NCBI GenBank assembly: GCA_900757385.1
Contig: CAAENO010000033.1
Span: forward strand, 1-7,544
From: an uncultured Collinsella sp.
GTDB taxonomy: Bacteria > Actinomycetota > Coriobacteriia > Coriobacteriales > Coriobacteriaceae
Length of the DNA stretch: 7,544 nucleotides
Direction: 5' to 3'
The notes under the pieces were generated by a model. The model was not told the origin of the DNA and ran no database searches. It worked only from the letters and a program-made list of their open reading frames with translations. Shown piece by piece: positions 1 through 6,930 of the stretch (the first letter of the stretch is position 1; the number at the start of each line of letters is the position of its first letter). A program made the position numbers and the translations under genes.

Positions 1-249
1 AACTATACGCTCGGTATCAAGACGCCTTGGGCGCTTGCCGATCCCGAGAACTGGCGCCGTACGCAGCGTTTTGGCGGCGCCTGCTTTATGGTGCTGGGTG
101 TTGGTTTGATTGTGATGGGCGTGGCGGGTAGCGTGCTTTCGAGTGAAGTCGTCGCCGCGGTGATTGCGGTTCTGGCGTTTGGTTCAGCTGGAGCTGCCTA
201 CGTCTATTCGTATCTGCTGTGGCGCAAATCGCAGCGAGCCGCTCGTTAA
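1..249 (+). CDS. SdpI-family membrane protein, C-terminal part (5' end outside window)
   Basis: An open frame enters from the left edge and stops at TAA 247-249, leaving 82 visible codons. The first visible residues (NYTLGIKTPWALADPENW, then RRTQRFGG) match the conserved block of the SdpI/YhfL-type membrane family, where an N-x-x-x-G-I-[RK]-T-P-W segment is followed by a Trp and a T-x-R-x-x-G motif. Two hydrophobic segments follow, about visible residues 30-48 and 53-70. The protein ends in a short basic tail (WRKSQRAAR), as expected for a cytoplasmic C-terminus. The best-known member, SdpI of Bacillus subtilis, gives immunity to the SdpC toxin and acts as a signal-transducing membrane protein. 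Many other members have no known role, so immunity should not be assumed here. The start and first membrane segments lie outside the window. Confidence 0.75.
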   Translation, partial: NYTLGIKTPWALADPENWRRTQRFGGACFMVLGVGLIVMGVAGSVLSSEVVAAVIAVLAFGSAGAAYVYSYLLWRKSQRAAR

Positions 250-322
250 GGTTGCGGAAAACTAGCGTACGCAGTTCATAGTGTGTTAAGGGGGACTTTT
301 CCCAGGTAGTATTAGGGGGTGT

Positions 323-342
323 GGGCAACCATGCCCCTTTTT
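323..342 (+). terminator. Possible intrinsic terminator between the SdpI-like gene and ettA
   Basis: A 5-bp stem GGGCA (323-327) / TGCCC (332-336) with loop ACCA is followed by C and five T (338-342). An alternative pairing is AGGGG (314-318) with CCCCT (334-338). The stem is short, so efficiency is uncertain. It lies 74 bases after the upstream stop and 92 bases before ettA. It could end the SdpI-like transcript or act as an attenuator in a long ettA leader. The rest of 250-433 shows an 8-bp palindrome GCGTACGC (265-272) and no convincing consensus promoter. Confidence 0.4.
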
Positions 343-433
343 CGTTAAGTTTCAGAGCTGGTTTCCTCATTTCGTTTCTACTAAAGCGAATCAAGAATAG
401 GGAAACAGCAGGTAGAAAGGATAGAACAGGCAA

Positions 434-2113
434 ATGGCAGAGTTTATCTACCAGATGTATCAGGCTCGCAAGGCCCATGGCGACAAGGTAATCCTTGACG
501 ACGTGACCCTGAGCTTCTACCCCGGTGCCAAGATCGGCGTCGTGGGTCCCAACGGCATGGGCAAGTCGACCCTGCTCAAGATTATGGCCGGCATTGAGGA
601 GGTCTCCAACGGCGATGCCAGGCTCACCCCCGGCTACACCGTGGGTATCCTGCAGCAGGAGCCGCCGCTCGACGACGACAAGACCGTCATCGAGAACGTG
701 CGCATGGCGTTTGGCGACATGATCGCCAAGGTCGATCGCTTCAACAAGATCGGCGAGGAGATGTGCGACCCGGACTGCGACATGGACGCCCTCATGGCCG
801 AGATGGGCAAGCTCCAGGACGAGATCGACGCCGCTGATGGCTGGGATATCGATTCCAAGCTCGGCCAGGCCATGGACGCCCTGCAGCTGCCCGATTCCGA
901 CATGCCGGTCAGCGTACTTTCCGGCGGCGAGCGCCGTCGCGTGGCCCTGTGCAAGCTGCTGCTCGAGGCTCCCGACCTGCTGCTGCTTGACGAGCCCACA
1001 AACCACCTAGACGCTGAGTCGATCCTGTGGCTCGAGCACTTCCTTCACAACTACCAGGGCGCGGTGCTTGCCGTCACGCACGATCGCTACTTCCTGGATA
1101 ACGTTGCCGAGTGGATCTGCGAGGTCGACCGCGGTCACCTTTATCCCTACAAGGGCAACTACTCCACGTATCTGGAGACCAAGGCCGCCCGTATCGAGGC
1201 GCAGGGCAACCGCGACGCCAAGCTCGCCAAGCGCATGGAGGCCGAGCTCGAGTGGGTACGCAGCTCGCCCAAGGCTCGCCAGGCCAAGAACAAGGCTCGT
1301 CTGGCTCGCTACGAGGAGATGGAGGCCGAGGCCCGCGCAAGCCAGAAGCTCGACTGGACCGATATCCGCATTCCCGTTGGACCGCGTTTGGGTAACAAGG
1401 TGCTCGAGGCCCATCACCTGCACAAGGAATTCGACGGTCGCGTGCTCATCGACGACCTTTCGTTCACCCTGCCGCGCAACGGCATCGTGGGCGTCATCGG
1501 CCCCAACGGTGTCGGTAAGACCACGCTGTTCAAGACCATCGTGGGCCTGGAGCCGCTGACTTCGGGCGAGCTCGAGGTGGGCGAGACCGTCAAGATCTCC
1601 TATGTCGATCAGAACCGTTCTGGCATCGACCCCGATAAGAACCTGTGGGAGGTCGTCTCGGACGGCCTGGACCACATGATGGTCGGCGAGACCGAGGTTC
1701 CGAGCCGTGCTTATGTGGCGAGCTTTGGCTTTAAGGGCCAGGACCAGCAGAAGCGCGCTGGCGTACTCTCCGGTGGCGAGCGCAACCGTCTGAACCTGGC
1801 GCTCACGCTCAAGCAGGGCGGCAACCTGCTGCTCCTCGACGAGCCCACGAACGATCTCGACGTCGAGACGCTGTCCTCACTCGAGGCGGCGCTGCTCGAG
1901 TTCCCGGGCTGCTCGGTGGTTATTAGCCACGACCGTATGTTCCTGGACCGCGTCGCCACGCACATTCTGGCGTGGGAGGGCACCGACGAGAATCCGGGCA
2001 ACTGGTATTGGTTCGAGGGCAACTTCGAGGCCTATCAGGCCAACCGCATCGAGCGCCTGGGCGAGGACGCAGCCCAGCCGCATCGTATTCACCGCAAGCT
2101 GACGCGTGACTAG
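434..2113 (+). CDS. ettA: Energy-dependent translational throttle protein EttA (ABC-F ATPase)
   Basis: This 559-residue protein has two ABC ATPase domains and no membrane segments, the mark of ABC-F proteins. EttA binds the ribosomal E site and, according to ATP/ADP state, gates entry of the 70S initiation complex into elongation. Domain 1 has Walker A GPNGMGKST (38-46), signature LSGGE (162-166), Walker B ending in D186-E187 and switch H216. Domain 2 has GPNGVGKTT (356-364), LSGGE (445-449), D469-E470 and H499. An arm-like insertion lies between Walker A and the signature of domain 1 (about 90-140). The charged linker between the domains (about 240-320) contains ELEWVRSSPKARQAKNKARL, matching the P-site tRNA interaction motif. 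Length is close to the E. coli protein (555 aa), and similarity runs to the C-terminus. The ATG at 434 is preceded by AGAAAGGA (414-421), spaced 12 bases away, which is somewhat long. The gene appears monocistronic, ending in a hairpin at 2118-2145. All catalytic residues are present. Confidence 0.97.
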   Translation: MAEFIYQMYQARKAHGDKVILDDVTLSFYPGAKIGVVGPNGMGKSTLLKIMAGIEEVSNGDARLTPGYTVGILQQEPPLDDDKTVIENVRMAFGDMIAKVDRFNKIGEEMCDPDCDMDALMAEMGKLQDEIDAADGWDIDSKLGQAMDALQLPDSDMPVSVLSGGERRRVALCKLLLEAPDLLLLDEPTNHLDAESILWLEHFLHNYQGAVLAVTHDRYFLDNVAEWICEVDRGHLYPYKGNYSTYLETKAARIEAQGNRDAKLAKRMEAELEWVRSSPKARQAKNKARLARYEEMEAEARASQKLDWTDIRIPVGPRLGNKVLEAHHLHKEFDGRVLIDDLSFTLPRNGIVGVIGPNGVGKTTLFKTIVGLEPLTSGELEVGETVKISYVDQNRSGIDPDKNLWEVVSDGLDHMMVGETEVPSRAYVASFGFKGQDQQKRAGVLSGGERNRLNLALTLKQGGNLLLLDEPTNDLDVETLSSLEAALLEFPGCSVVISHDRMFLDRVATHILAWEGTDENPGNWYWFEGNFEAYQANRIERLGEDAAQPHRIHRKLTRD

Positions 2114-2117
2114 GTTT

Positions 2118-2145
2118 GTTACGCGGTTTTACCAAACCGCGTAAC
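2118..2145 (+). terminator. Perfect 12-bp hairpin just after ettA, terminator-like without a T tract
   Basis: GTTACGCGGTTT (2118-2129) pairs perfectly with AAACCGCGTAAC (2134-2145) around the loop TACC. It begins 5 bases after the ettA stop. No T run follows on the + strand (GAGATGATG). It may therefore be a 3'-end RNA stabiliser or Rho-assisted end rather than a classical intrinsic terminator. Position and perfection support a role at the ettA 3' end. Confidence 0.5.
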
Positions 2146-2158
2146 GAGATGATGCTGC

Positions 2159-2258
2159 GCGAGCCGCAAGCACCCCATCTTGTCGTTCAAACCGTCGCTC
2201 GCGTACCAAAGTACGCGTCGCTCCTCTTTCACGGCAACCTGGGGCACTTGCGGCTCGC
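2159..2258. repeat. 100-bp imperfect palindrome (REP/BIME-like or MITE-like intergenic element)
   Basis: The two halves are collinear inverted copies centred between 2208 and 2209, with no offset. The ends are a perfect 12-bp pair, GCGAGCCGCAAG (2159-2170) with CTTGCGGCTCGC (2247-2258). Inner blocks pair at 2173-2177/2240-2244 and 2180-2186/2231-2237 (one G-U). The centre is CGCGTAC (2200-2206) with GTACGCG (2211-2217) around the loop CAAA. By hand count 34 of 48 opposed positions pair. The direct repeat CGTCGCTC (2193-2200 and 2216-2223) flanks the core. It lies between the 3' ends of two convergent genes. The form suggests a dispersed intergenic repeat. Copy number cannot be judged from one window. 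Confidence 0.6.
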
Positions 2259-2308
2259 TCGCTGTTGGTTACGATGCATCGACAAATGAGCAATTTAAAC
2301 GAATGAGC

Positions 2309-2346
2309 AAAAACGGCTCAAATCCTGATTTGGATTTGAGCCGTTT
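2309..2346 (-). terminator. Strong intrinsic terminator of the minus-strand unknown gene
   Basis: A perfect 15-bp inverted repeat has its arms at 2311-2325 and 2332-2346 (AAACGGCTCAAATCC and its complement) with a 6-base loop. Read on the minus strand the stem ends in TTTTT (complement of 2309-2313), the intrinsic terminator form. It starts 4 bases after the TAA at 2351-2353, in the frame of the C-terminal domain. This placement supports that stop as the original end of the gene. On the + strand the right arm ends in only TTT, so it could weakly block ettA read-through as well. Confidence 0.85.
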
Positions 2347-2350
2347 GTCG

Positions 2351-3645
2351 TTACTGCTCGGGTTCTTCGACTTTATCGATGGTCCAGGCGGCTCCGAGAC
2401 CGCCGGCGGTGTTGCGGCGGATGCGCACGGCAACCTCGCGGCGCTCGCCGGCCTGCGTGTAGTGCAGGGGGAAGCTTGCGCGGTTTCGCGCGGCCTCGAT
2501 GGTACCGCGCTCGCGGGCGATCCAGTAGTACTCGCCGACGATGCCGAGCGTGTCGGCGCCGTAGGGGAGATAGGTCGACAGCTGGTGCAAAAGCGGGCCG
2601 GGGCAGAAGACCTCGGTTGTGAAATCGACGGGGAAGTCCTCGGGGATGGCGGGCGCTGCGGGTGCGGGGCCGGTGCTGCAGCGGGGACCGGAGCCGGTGC
2701 GGGAATCTGGTCATAGACAGGTTCGGATGCGGACTCGATGACGGGTGCAGACTCAGGCACCGGTTCCGGCTTAACTGCGGAATCTGTCGGTTCCACGGAG
2801 ACGGATGTGTCTTCAGTCTCGGTTTTGGCATCGGCTTGCGGGGCGTCCTCTGCCTCGACAGGCAGCTTTGCTTCGACCGGCGTGGATGCCATGGTGGTGA
2901 TGCCGGCGTTGGCGTTCTCGGGGTCATAGACAACCGTGAGCGAGATGGCGGGCTGCGGCGTCTCGGGCTCCGGCGCCGACTCGGTAGCGCCTTGATCGGC
3001 GGGCTCGTCGGACTGATCGTCCTCGGCCTCGTTGCCAAAGACATCGCTGTTTTGGAACGCAGACGTCTCGGGTTGGTTAGCGGCTTCTTCGGTTGTCGAC
3101 TTGGGGGCCTCGTTGAGCTCCACAGCGGCTTCCTGCTCTGACATGACTTCGGGATCGGTCATGGCGGCGATTTCGGTTTCGGCTTCTGCTGCTACCTCAA
3201 TAGCGACTTCGATCTCTGTCTCGGGCTCGGGCTCCGGAGCGACTTCGGCCACGGGCTCGGGACGCTTAACGTGCTTGGGGCGTACAGCCTTGAGGTCTTT
3301 CTCGCCGCGCTTTTTCTTTTTGTAGGACTGCTTGGTACCCTTGGCAGCCTTGGGCTTGCCCTCGCCTTTGGCAAGGGCGGTATCCCAGGCCTCGTTGGCG
3401 ATGACGGTGGCATACAGGCGACCGCCCTTAAAGACGGTCAGCTTAATGCAGTCGTCGAGCTCCTCGAGCAGCTCGCGCGTGGACTCAAAGCCTAGGTCAT
3501 AAGCGGCCATATCGCCGGTGGCGAGCGCCTCCTCGACCTGCGTCATAAACGTTTGCTTGCCGCATCCGATTGCATCGCGCAGCAGACGATACAGATAGAT
3601 GTGGTTGCCCAGCGATAGCGTGGGCTTAACTATTGTCTTGCTCAT
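2351..3645 (-). CDS. Two-domain protein of unknown function with a long acidic linker; frameshifted near 2665-2690
   Basis: I do not recognise the family. The start is ATG 3645-3643, because AGGAG precedes it by 7 bases; an in-frame start at 3675 has no such site. Residues 10-93 look globular (GNHIYLYRLLRDAIG, then YDLGFESTRELLEELDD and FKGGRLYATVIANEAWD), helical then strand-rich. They faintly resemble small winged-helix folds such as LOTUS/OST-HTH, which is a guess. Residues 94-128 are a Lys-rich basic patch. Residues 129-330 are a low-complexity Pro/Ala/Glu linker. The same frame then turns into Arg/Ser/Pro-rich nonsense and runs on through the terminator to a stop at 2269. The other frame gives a well-formed C-terminal domain of about 96 residues (EDFPVDFTTEVFCPGPL onward, containing IVGEYYWIARERGTIEAA and AAWTIDKVEEPEQ), with TAA at 2351-2353. 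The span 2351-3645 is 1295 bases, one short of a multiple of three. Restoring one base gives a 431-residue protein. The cause could be a true mutation, a sequencing error in the GC-rich linker, or less likely recoding. A basic patch and cytoplasmic character suggest nucleic-acid contact (inference). Confidence 0.7.
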
Positions 3646-3713
3646 GGCAAATCTCCTCTTTACACACCAAAGCATCTTACCATCGCACGGGGCGTGCTAC
3701 CTCGGCGCCCAAG

Positions 3714-3749
3714 GCAAACGGGCGCGACCGTTGCCGGTTCGCGCCCGTT
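3714..3749 (-). terminator. Likely terminator of the minus-strand membrane protein gene
   Basis: AACGGGCGCGA (3717-3727) pairs with TCGCGCCCGTT (3739-3749), an 11-bp GC-rich perfect stem with an 11-base loop. It lies 34 bases beyond the minus-strand stop at 3784-3786. On that strand it is followed only by TTTGCC, so the T tract is weak. It separates the membrane protein gene from the unknown gene downstream, which has its own ribosome binding site and possibly its own promoter (TAAGAT-like -10 on the minus strand at 3679-3674, without a clear -35). Confidence 0.5.
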
Positions 3750-3783
3750 ATACAGGTTGGTTCTCTTTGAGAGGCAAACGTGC

Positions 3784-4728
3784 TTAGTTACCCGATGCCG
3801 TGCCTTGGCTCGAGCTGTCAGATGCCGTGCCGGACGCGGTTCCACTCGAGCTGTTGGTGTTGCCGTTGTCGGTAGATCCCGTACTCGATGTATTGCCGTT
3901 CGCCTGGTCGCCCGTGCTCGGTTGAGAGTCGTCAGTCGTTTGGCTTGAGTCGGTCGTGCCGGATTGCGTGCCGCTGTTGGCCGTAGAGGAATCGACGCCC
4001 TGCGATTGATCAGGGGTGTTCGAGGACGAGTCGGCGGATGCGGAGTTGCCCTGCGGGTCGTCCTGCTGGCCTTGCGATTGACCTGAGCTATCCACGTCGT
4101 GCTCGGTCGTGCGCGACGAAAGGATTGGCTCGGGGCGCTCGCCCAGGCCCTCACCGGCAGTGGTGATAAGGATGGCGCCGGCGCAAGCGATGACCGCAAC
4201 GATGGCGATGGCGATCGAGAAGACGATGACCTTCTTTTGCGTCTGGCTGCGCTCTGCCGCCGCCTTGGCGCGCAGGCTGTTGGGGGCGACGCGCGCCGTG
4301 GTCGCGCGCCCCGCAATCTGGCGCATCTCCTGCGTAGTCGCGGCGCCGCCCAGGTGCTCCTCGGCATCAAACTCAACGGGCTCATAGGCGCCGGCGGGGT
4401 AGTCGACGGCGGTGTGCGTGCCTTTGAGGGCTTCGGCGCTGGCAGAGATAAAGTGGCGGTAGATCTGCGAGGACACAACGGTGATGACCGAGCTCACGGC
4501 AGCGCCGATCACCGATCCGGCGATACCGATCTTGGAGGCAAGCGCGACGCTCGTGGCGGCAGCTGCGGCGCCGGCGATGATTTGGGGAATGGAAATGTCG
4601 TCGAACAGGCCCTTTTTGGGCGCGATGGCCATGGTCTGTCCGATGGAATGGTTCTCGTGCACGCCGTTGTTGAGCGCGGCCGGTGTCATGACGCGCGTGC
4701 GCGGCGCGTCGGTGTACTTGGTTGTCAT
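3784..4728 (-). CDS. Hypothetical membrane protein with a Ser/Thr/Gly/Gln/Asn-rich tail
   Basis: This 314-residue protein is not recognised as a named family. The start ATG 4728-4726 is chosen because GGAGGA lies just upstream with a 7-base gap. The longer frame to 4824 has no such site. Residues 1-47 are polar. Residues 48-90 are hydrophobic, Ala/Gly/Val/Ile-rich with one Lys (K66), and could form one or two membrane segments. Residues 91-165 are soluble and carry many Ala and Arg. Residues 167-189 are a clear transmembrane helix (KKVIVFSIAIAIVAVIACAG), preceded by the positive charges K165-K166. The tail from about 207 to 314 is almost entirely Ser, Thr, Gly, Gln, Asn and Asp and ends GTASGN. 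By the positive-inside rule the 91-165 segment should be cytoplasmic and the tail outside (inference). There is no LPxTG anchor and no cleavable signal peptide. Low-complexity tails of this kind often span or decorate the cell wall, but no function can be assigned. The gene is divergent from nadE. Confidence 0.8.
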   Translation of the reverse strand: MTTKYTDAPRTRVMTPAALNNGVHENHSIGQTMAIAPKKGLFDDISIPQIIAGAAAAATSVALASKIGIAGSVIGAAVSSVITVVSSQIYRHFISASAEALKGTHTAVDYPAGAYEPVEFDAEEHLGGAATTQEMRQIAGRATTARVAPNSLRAKAAAERSQTQKKVIVFSIAIAIVAVIACAGAILITTAGEGLGERPEPILSSRTTEHDVDSSGQSQGQQDDPQGNSASADSSSNTPDQSQGVDSSTANSGTQSGTTDSSQTTDDSQPSTGDQANGNTSSTGSTDNGNTNSSSGTASGTASDSSSQGTASGN

Positions 4729-4931
4729 ACGGGGTCCTCCCGGTGTAAATCTGCTTCGTTTCATGCAGCCATCAGGGTACCCACCAGATGTGAATCGTAC
4801 GTGACATTTAGCAGATACCATCAACTCATCAATAGCTCACCAAGTTGGTGGGATGCGGTTGCGCCCGGCGGTTGAACTACAATAAGGCTTGCTAATTGTT
4901 ATGAATGGCGTCTACGCACGGGAGCATTCTT
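4729..4931. promoter_or_regulatory. Divergent promoter region between the membrane protein gene and nadE
   Basis: This 203-base gap must hold the start signals for both divergent genes. Toward nadE, TACAAT (4878-4883) is a good -10 candidate, but the -35 at normal spacing is poor. Toward the membrane protein gene, minus-strand TTGATG (4824-4819) and TACGAT (4799-4794) form a weak pair with a long 19-base spacer. Two symmetric sites are present: CACCAAGTTGGTG (4838-4850), 6-bp arms around one G, and GGGTACCC (4775-4782). The first lies about 28 bases upstream of the candidate -10, where an operator could act. No known regulator motif is recognised. Confidence 0.35.
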
Positions 4932-6911
4932 ATGGATCTTCACCTTTCTCAGTCTGACGGCTTTTTGCGTGTGGCGGCGGCGTCGCCGCGGATTCGCGTG
5001 GCCGATGTCGAGGGCAATGCCGAGGTGGCGTTGGCTGCCGTGCGTGAGGCTGCCGAGCGTGGCGTTCGCGCGCTGGTGCTGCCCGAGCTTAACCTGACCG
5101 GCTATACCGCGGCCGATCTGTTCCATAACCGCACACTGCTGCATGCCTGCGAGGCTGCTCTGGTGCATATCCTCGACGAGACTCGTGAGCTGCCGATTGT
5201 CTTTACCATTGGTCTTCCCGTTGCGGTTGCCGAGAATATCTACAACTGCGCCGCCGTGTGCTGCGCGGGCGAGCTTTTGGGCCTCACGGCCAAGAAGTAT
5301 CTGCCCAACTATGGCGAGTTCTATGAGCGCCGTTGGTTTGCTCCGGCACCTACCGATCCCGTTTGGCTTGAATTTGCCGGTCAGGGTCCGGTCCCGCTGG
5401 GCTCGGGGCTTGTCTACCGTTGCTGTGATGAGGGCGCCGAGGACCTGGTGCTGGGCGTTGAGGTCTGCGAGGACCTGTGGGTGCCGGCGCCTCCTTCGAC
5501 CGAGATGGCGCTTGCCGGTGCGACGGTGATTCTCAACCCGTCGGCTTCGGACGAGATTATCGGTAAGGCAGACTATCGCCGCAGCCTCATCTCCAATCAG
5601 AGCGCGCGCCTGTACTGTGCCTATGCGTATGCAGACGCGAGCGAGGGCGAGTCCACGACCGATATGGTCTTTGCGGGCGAGAACCTCGTCTACGAAAACG
5701 GCTCCAAGCTCGCCGCGACCAAACTGCTTACTTGCGATATGGCCATCGCCGACGTTGACCTTGACCGCCTGGTTGCCGAGCGCCGTCGTTCGACGACGTG
5801 GACGCGCGCGGACGATGCGCCGGAGGCCACGGCCGTTGAGTTTTCGTTTGAGGGCGTGTTGGCCGAAGAGCCTGTCCTGCGCGATGCCTGCGATATCGAC
5901 CGCGTTTTCCCGCGCGCGCCCTTTGTACCGGCCGACCATGGTGACCTGGCCGAGCGCTGCGAGACCATCCTCGACCTGCAGACCGCCGGCCTCAAGACCC
6001 GCCTGGCCCATACGGGCACCAAGGCTGCAGTCATCGGTCTTTCGGGCGGCCTTGATTCTACACTGGCACTGCTCGTGACGGTGCGTGCCTTCGATGCACT
6101 GGGGCTGCCGCGCACGGGTATCACGGCGGTCTCCATGCCCGGCTTTGGCACGACGCATCGCACTAAGTCCAACGCCGAGTCGCTCGCGCGCGACCTGGGC
6201 GTGAGCTTCCGCGAGGTTTCGATCCACGCGGCTGTGGAGCAGCACTTCAAGGACATTGAGCACGATCCGACCGTGCAGGACGTGACCTACGAGAACAGCC
6301 AGGCCCGCGAGCGTACGCAGATTCTGATGGATCTGGCCAACCAGGCTGGCGGTTTTGTCATCGGCACGGGTGACCTGTCGGAGTTGGCACTCGGCTGGGC
6401 TACCTATAACGGCGACCACATGAGCATGTACGCCGTCAACGCGAGCGTGCCCAAGACACTCGTGCGTCACTTGGTGCGTTATGCGGCTGATGTCTTTGGC
6501 GGGCGTATTGCCGAGGTTTTGCTCGATATCCTCGACACGCCGGTGTCCCCCGAGCTTCTGCCGCCCACGGGCGACGGCGAGATTGCGCAGAAGACTGAGG
6601 ATTTGGTGGGCCCGTACGAGTTGCACGACTACTTCCTCTACTACTTGCTGCGTTTTGGCTTTGAGCCGGGCAAGATCTACCGCATGGCGCTCAAGAGTTT
6701 CGAGGGTGTCTACGACGCCAAGACCGTCCACACGTGGCTGCGTACGTTCTATCGTCGCTTCTTTGCCCAGCAGTTTAAGCGCAGCTGCCTGCCCGATGGC
6801 CCCAAGGTTGGTTCGGTGACGCTCAGCCCGCGCGGCGATTGGCGTATGCCGAGTGACGCCAGCTCGCGTCTGTGGCTTGCGCAGATCGACGCGCTCAATC
6901 CAGTTGACTAA
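4932..6911 (+). CDS. nadE: Glutamine-dependent NAD+ synthetase
   Basis: This 659-residue enzyme makes NAD+ from nicotinic acid adenine dinucleotide, ATP and glutamine, the last step of NAD synthesis, in the cytoplasm. The N-terminal nitrilase-fold glutaminase domain has the full Glu-Lys-Cys triad: E52 in VLPELNLTGY, K121 in AKKYLPNYGEFYE, and C179 in GVEVCEDLWVP. The C-terminal synthetase domain has the ATP-binding P-loop SGGLDS (371-376) and later GTGDLSELALGWATYNGDHM, which is typical of the family. Length and order match the large two-domain NadE of actinobacteria such as Mycobacterium tuberculosis, so ammonia should be channelled between domains. The ATG at 4932 is chosen because GGGAG (4920-4924) sits 7 bases before it. 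An in-frame ATG at 4905 lacks a binding site and would add nine residues. The gene appears to stand alone, followed by a strong terminator at 6981-7010. No frameshift or missing catalytic residue was seen. Confidence 0.96.
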   Translation: MDLHLSQSDGFLRVAAASPRIRVADVEGNAEVALAAVREAAERGVRALVLPELNLTGYTAADLFHNRTLLHACEAALVHILDETRELPIVFTIGLPVAVAENIYNCAAVCCAGELLGLTAKKYLPNYGEFYERRWFAPAPTDPVWLEFAGQGPVPLGSGLVYRCCDEGAEDLVLGVEVCEDLWVPAPPSTEMALAGATVILNPSASDEIIGKADYRRSLISNQSARLYCAYAYADASEGESTTDMVFAGENLVYENGSKLAATKLLTCDMAIADVDLDRLVAERRRSTTWTRADDAPEATAVEFSFEGVLAEEPVLRDACDIDRVFPRAPFVPADHGDLAERCETILDLQTAGLKTRLAHTGTKAAVIGLSGGLDSTLALLVTVRAFDALGLPRTGITAVSMPGFGTTHRTKSNAESLARDLGVSFREVSIHAAVEQHFKDIEHDPTVQDVTYENSQARERTQILMDLANQAGGFVIGTGDLSELALGWATYNGDHMSMYAVNASVPKTLVRHLVRYAADVFGGRIAEVLLDILDTPVSPELLPPTGDGEIAQKTEDLVGPYELHDYFLYYLLRFGFEPGKIYRMALKSFEGVYDAKTVHTWLRTFYRRFFAQQFKRSCLPDGPKVGSVTLSPRGDWRMPSDASSRLWLAQIDALNPVD

Positions 6912-6930
6912 GGTTGGCTAAATTGAACCA

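Noticed and set aside
286..325. G-rich runs before ettA as a G-quadruplex
   Set aside because: Only three runs of three or more G are close enough, so a four-run quadruplex is not supported.
86..1006. A 306-codon minus-strand frame across the ettA start
   Set aside because: It overlaps ettA, the leader region and the SdpI-like gene. It is a shadow of codon bias with no recognisable motifs.
1007..1675. A 222-codon minus-strand frame inside ettA
   Set aside because: It lies fully within ettA, whose ABC motifs are unambiguous on the other strand.
2269..2350. The extension of the unknown minus-strand gene to a stop at 2269
   Set aside because: It would read through the gene's own terminator into intergenic DNA. 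The tail looks out of frame, while the alternative frame stops properly at 2351.
2665..2671. A programmed -1 frameshift heptamer at the frame change
   Set aside because: The bases read G GCC CCG on the minus strand, which does not fit X XXY YYZ, and no strong downstream stimulator was recognised.
2180..2716. A 178-codon + strand frame
   Set aside because: It crosses the palindrome and terminator and then mirrors the minus-strand gene. The translation becomes Gly/Ala repeats opposite the Pro/Ala linker.
4099..4875. A 258-codon + strand frame opposite the membrane protein gene
   Set aside because: It is antisense to a gene with a good binding site and clear membrane segments, and its own product is Gly/Asp/Arg-rich filler.
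4899..6731. A 610-codon open frame on the minus strand, antisense to nadE
   Set aside because: It lies wholly opposite a clear nadE gene. Its composition (many Arg, His, Gly, Val) is typical of the complement of GC-rich codons. No domain motif is seen.
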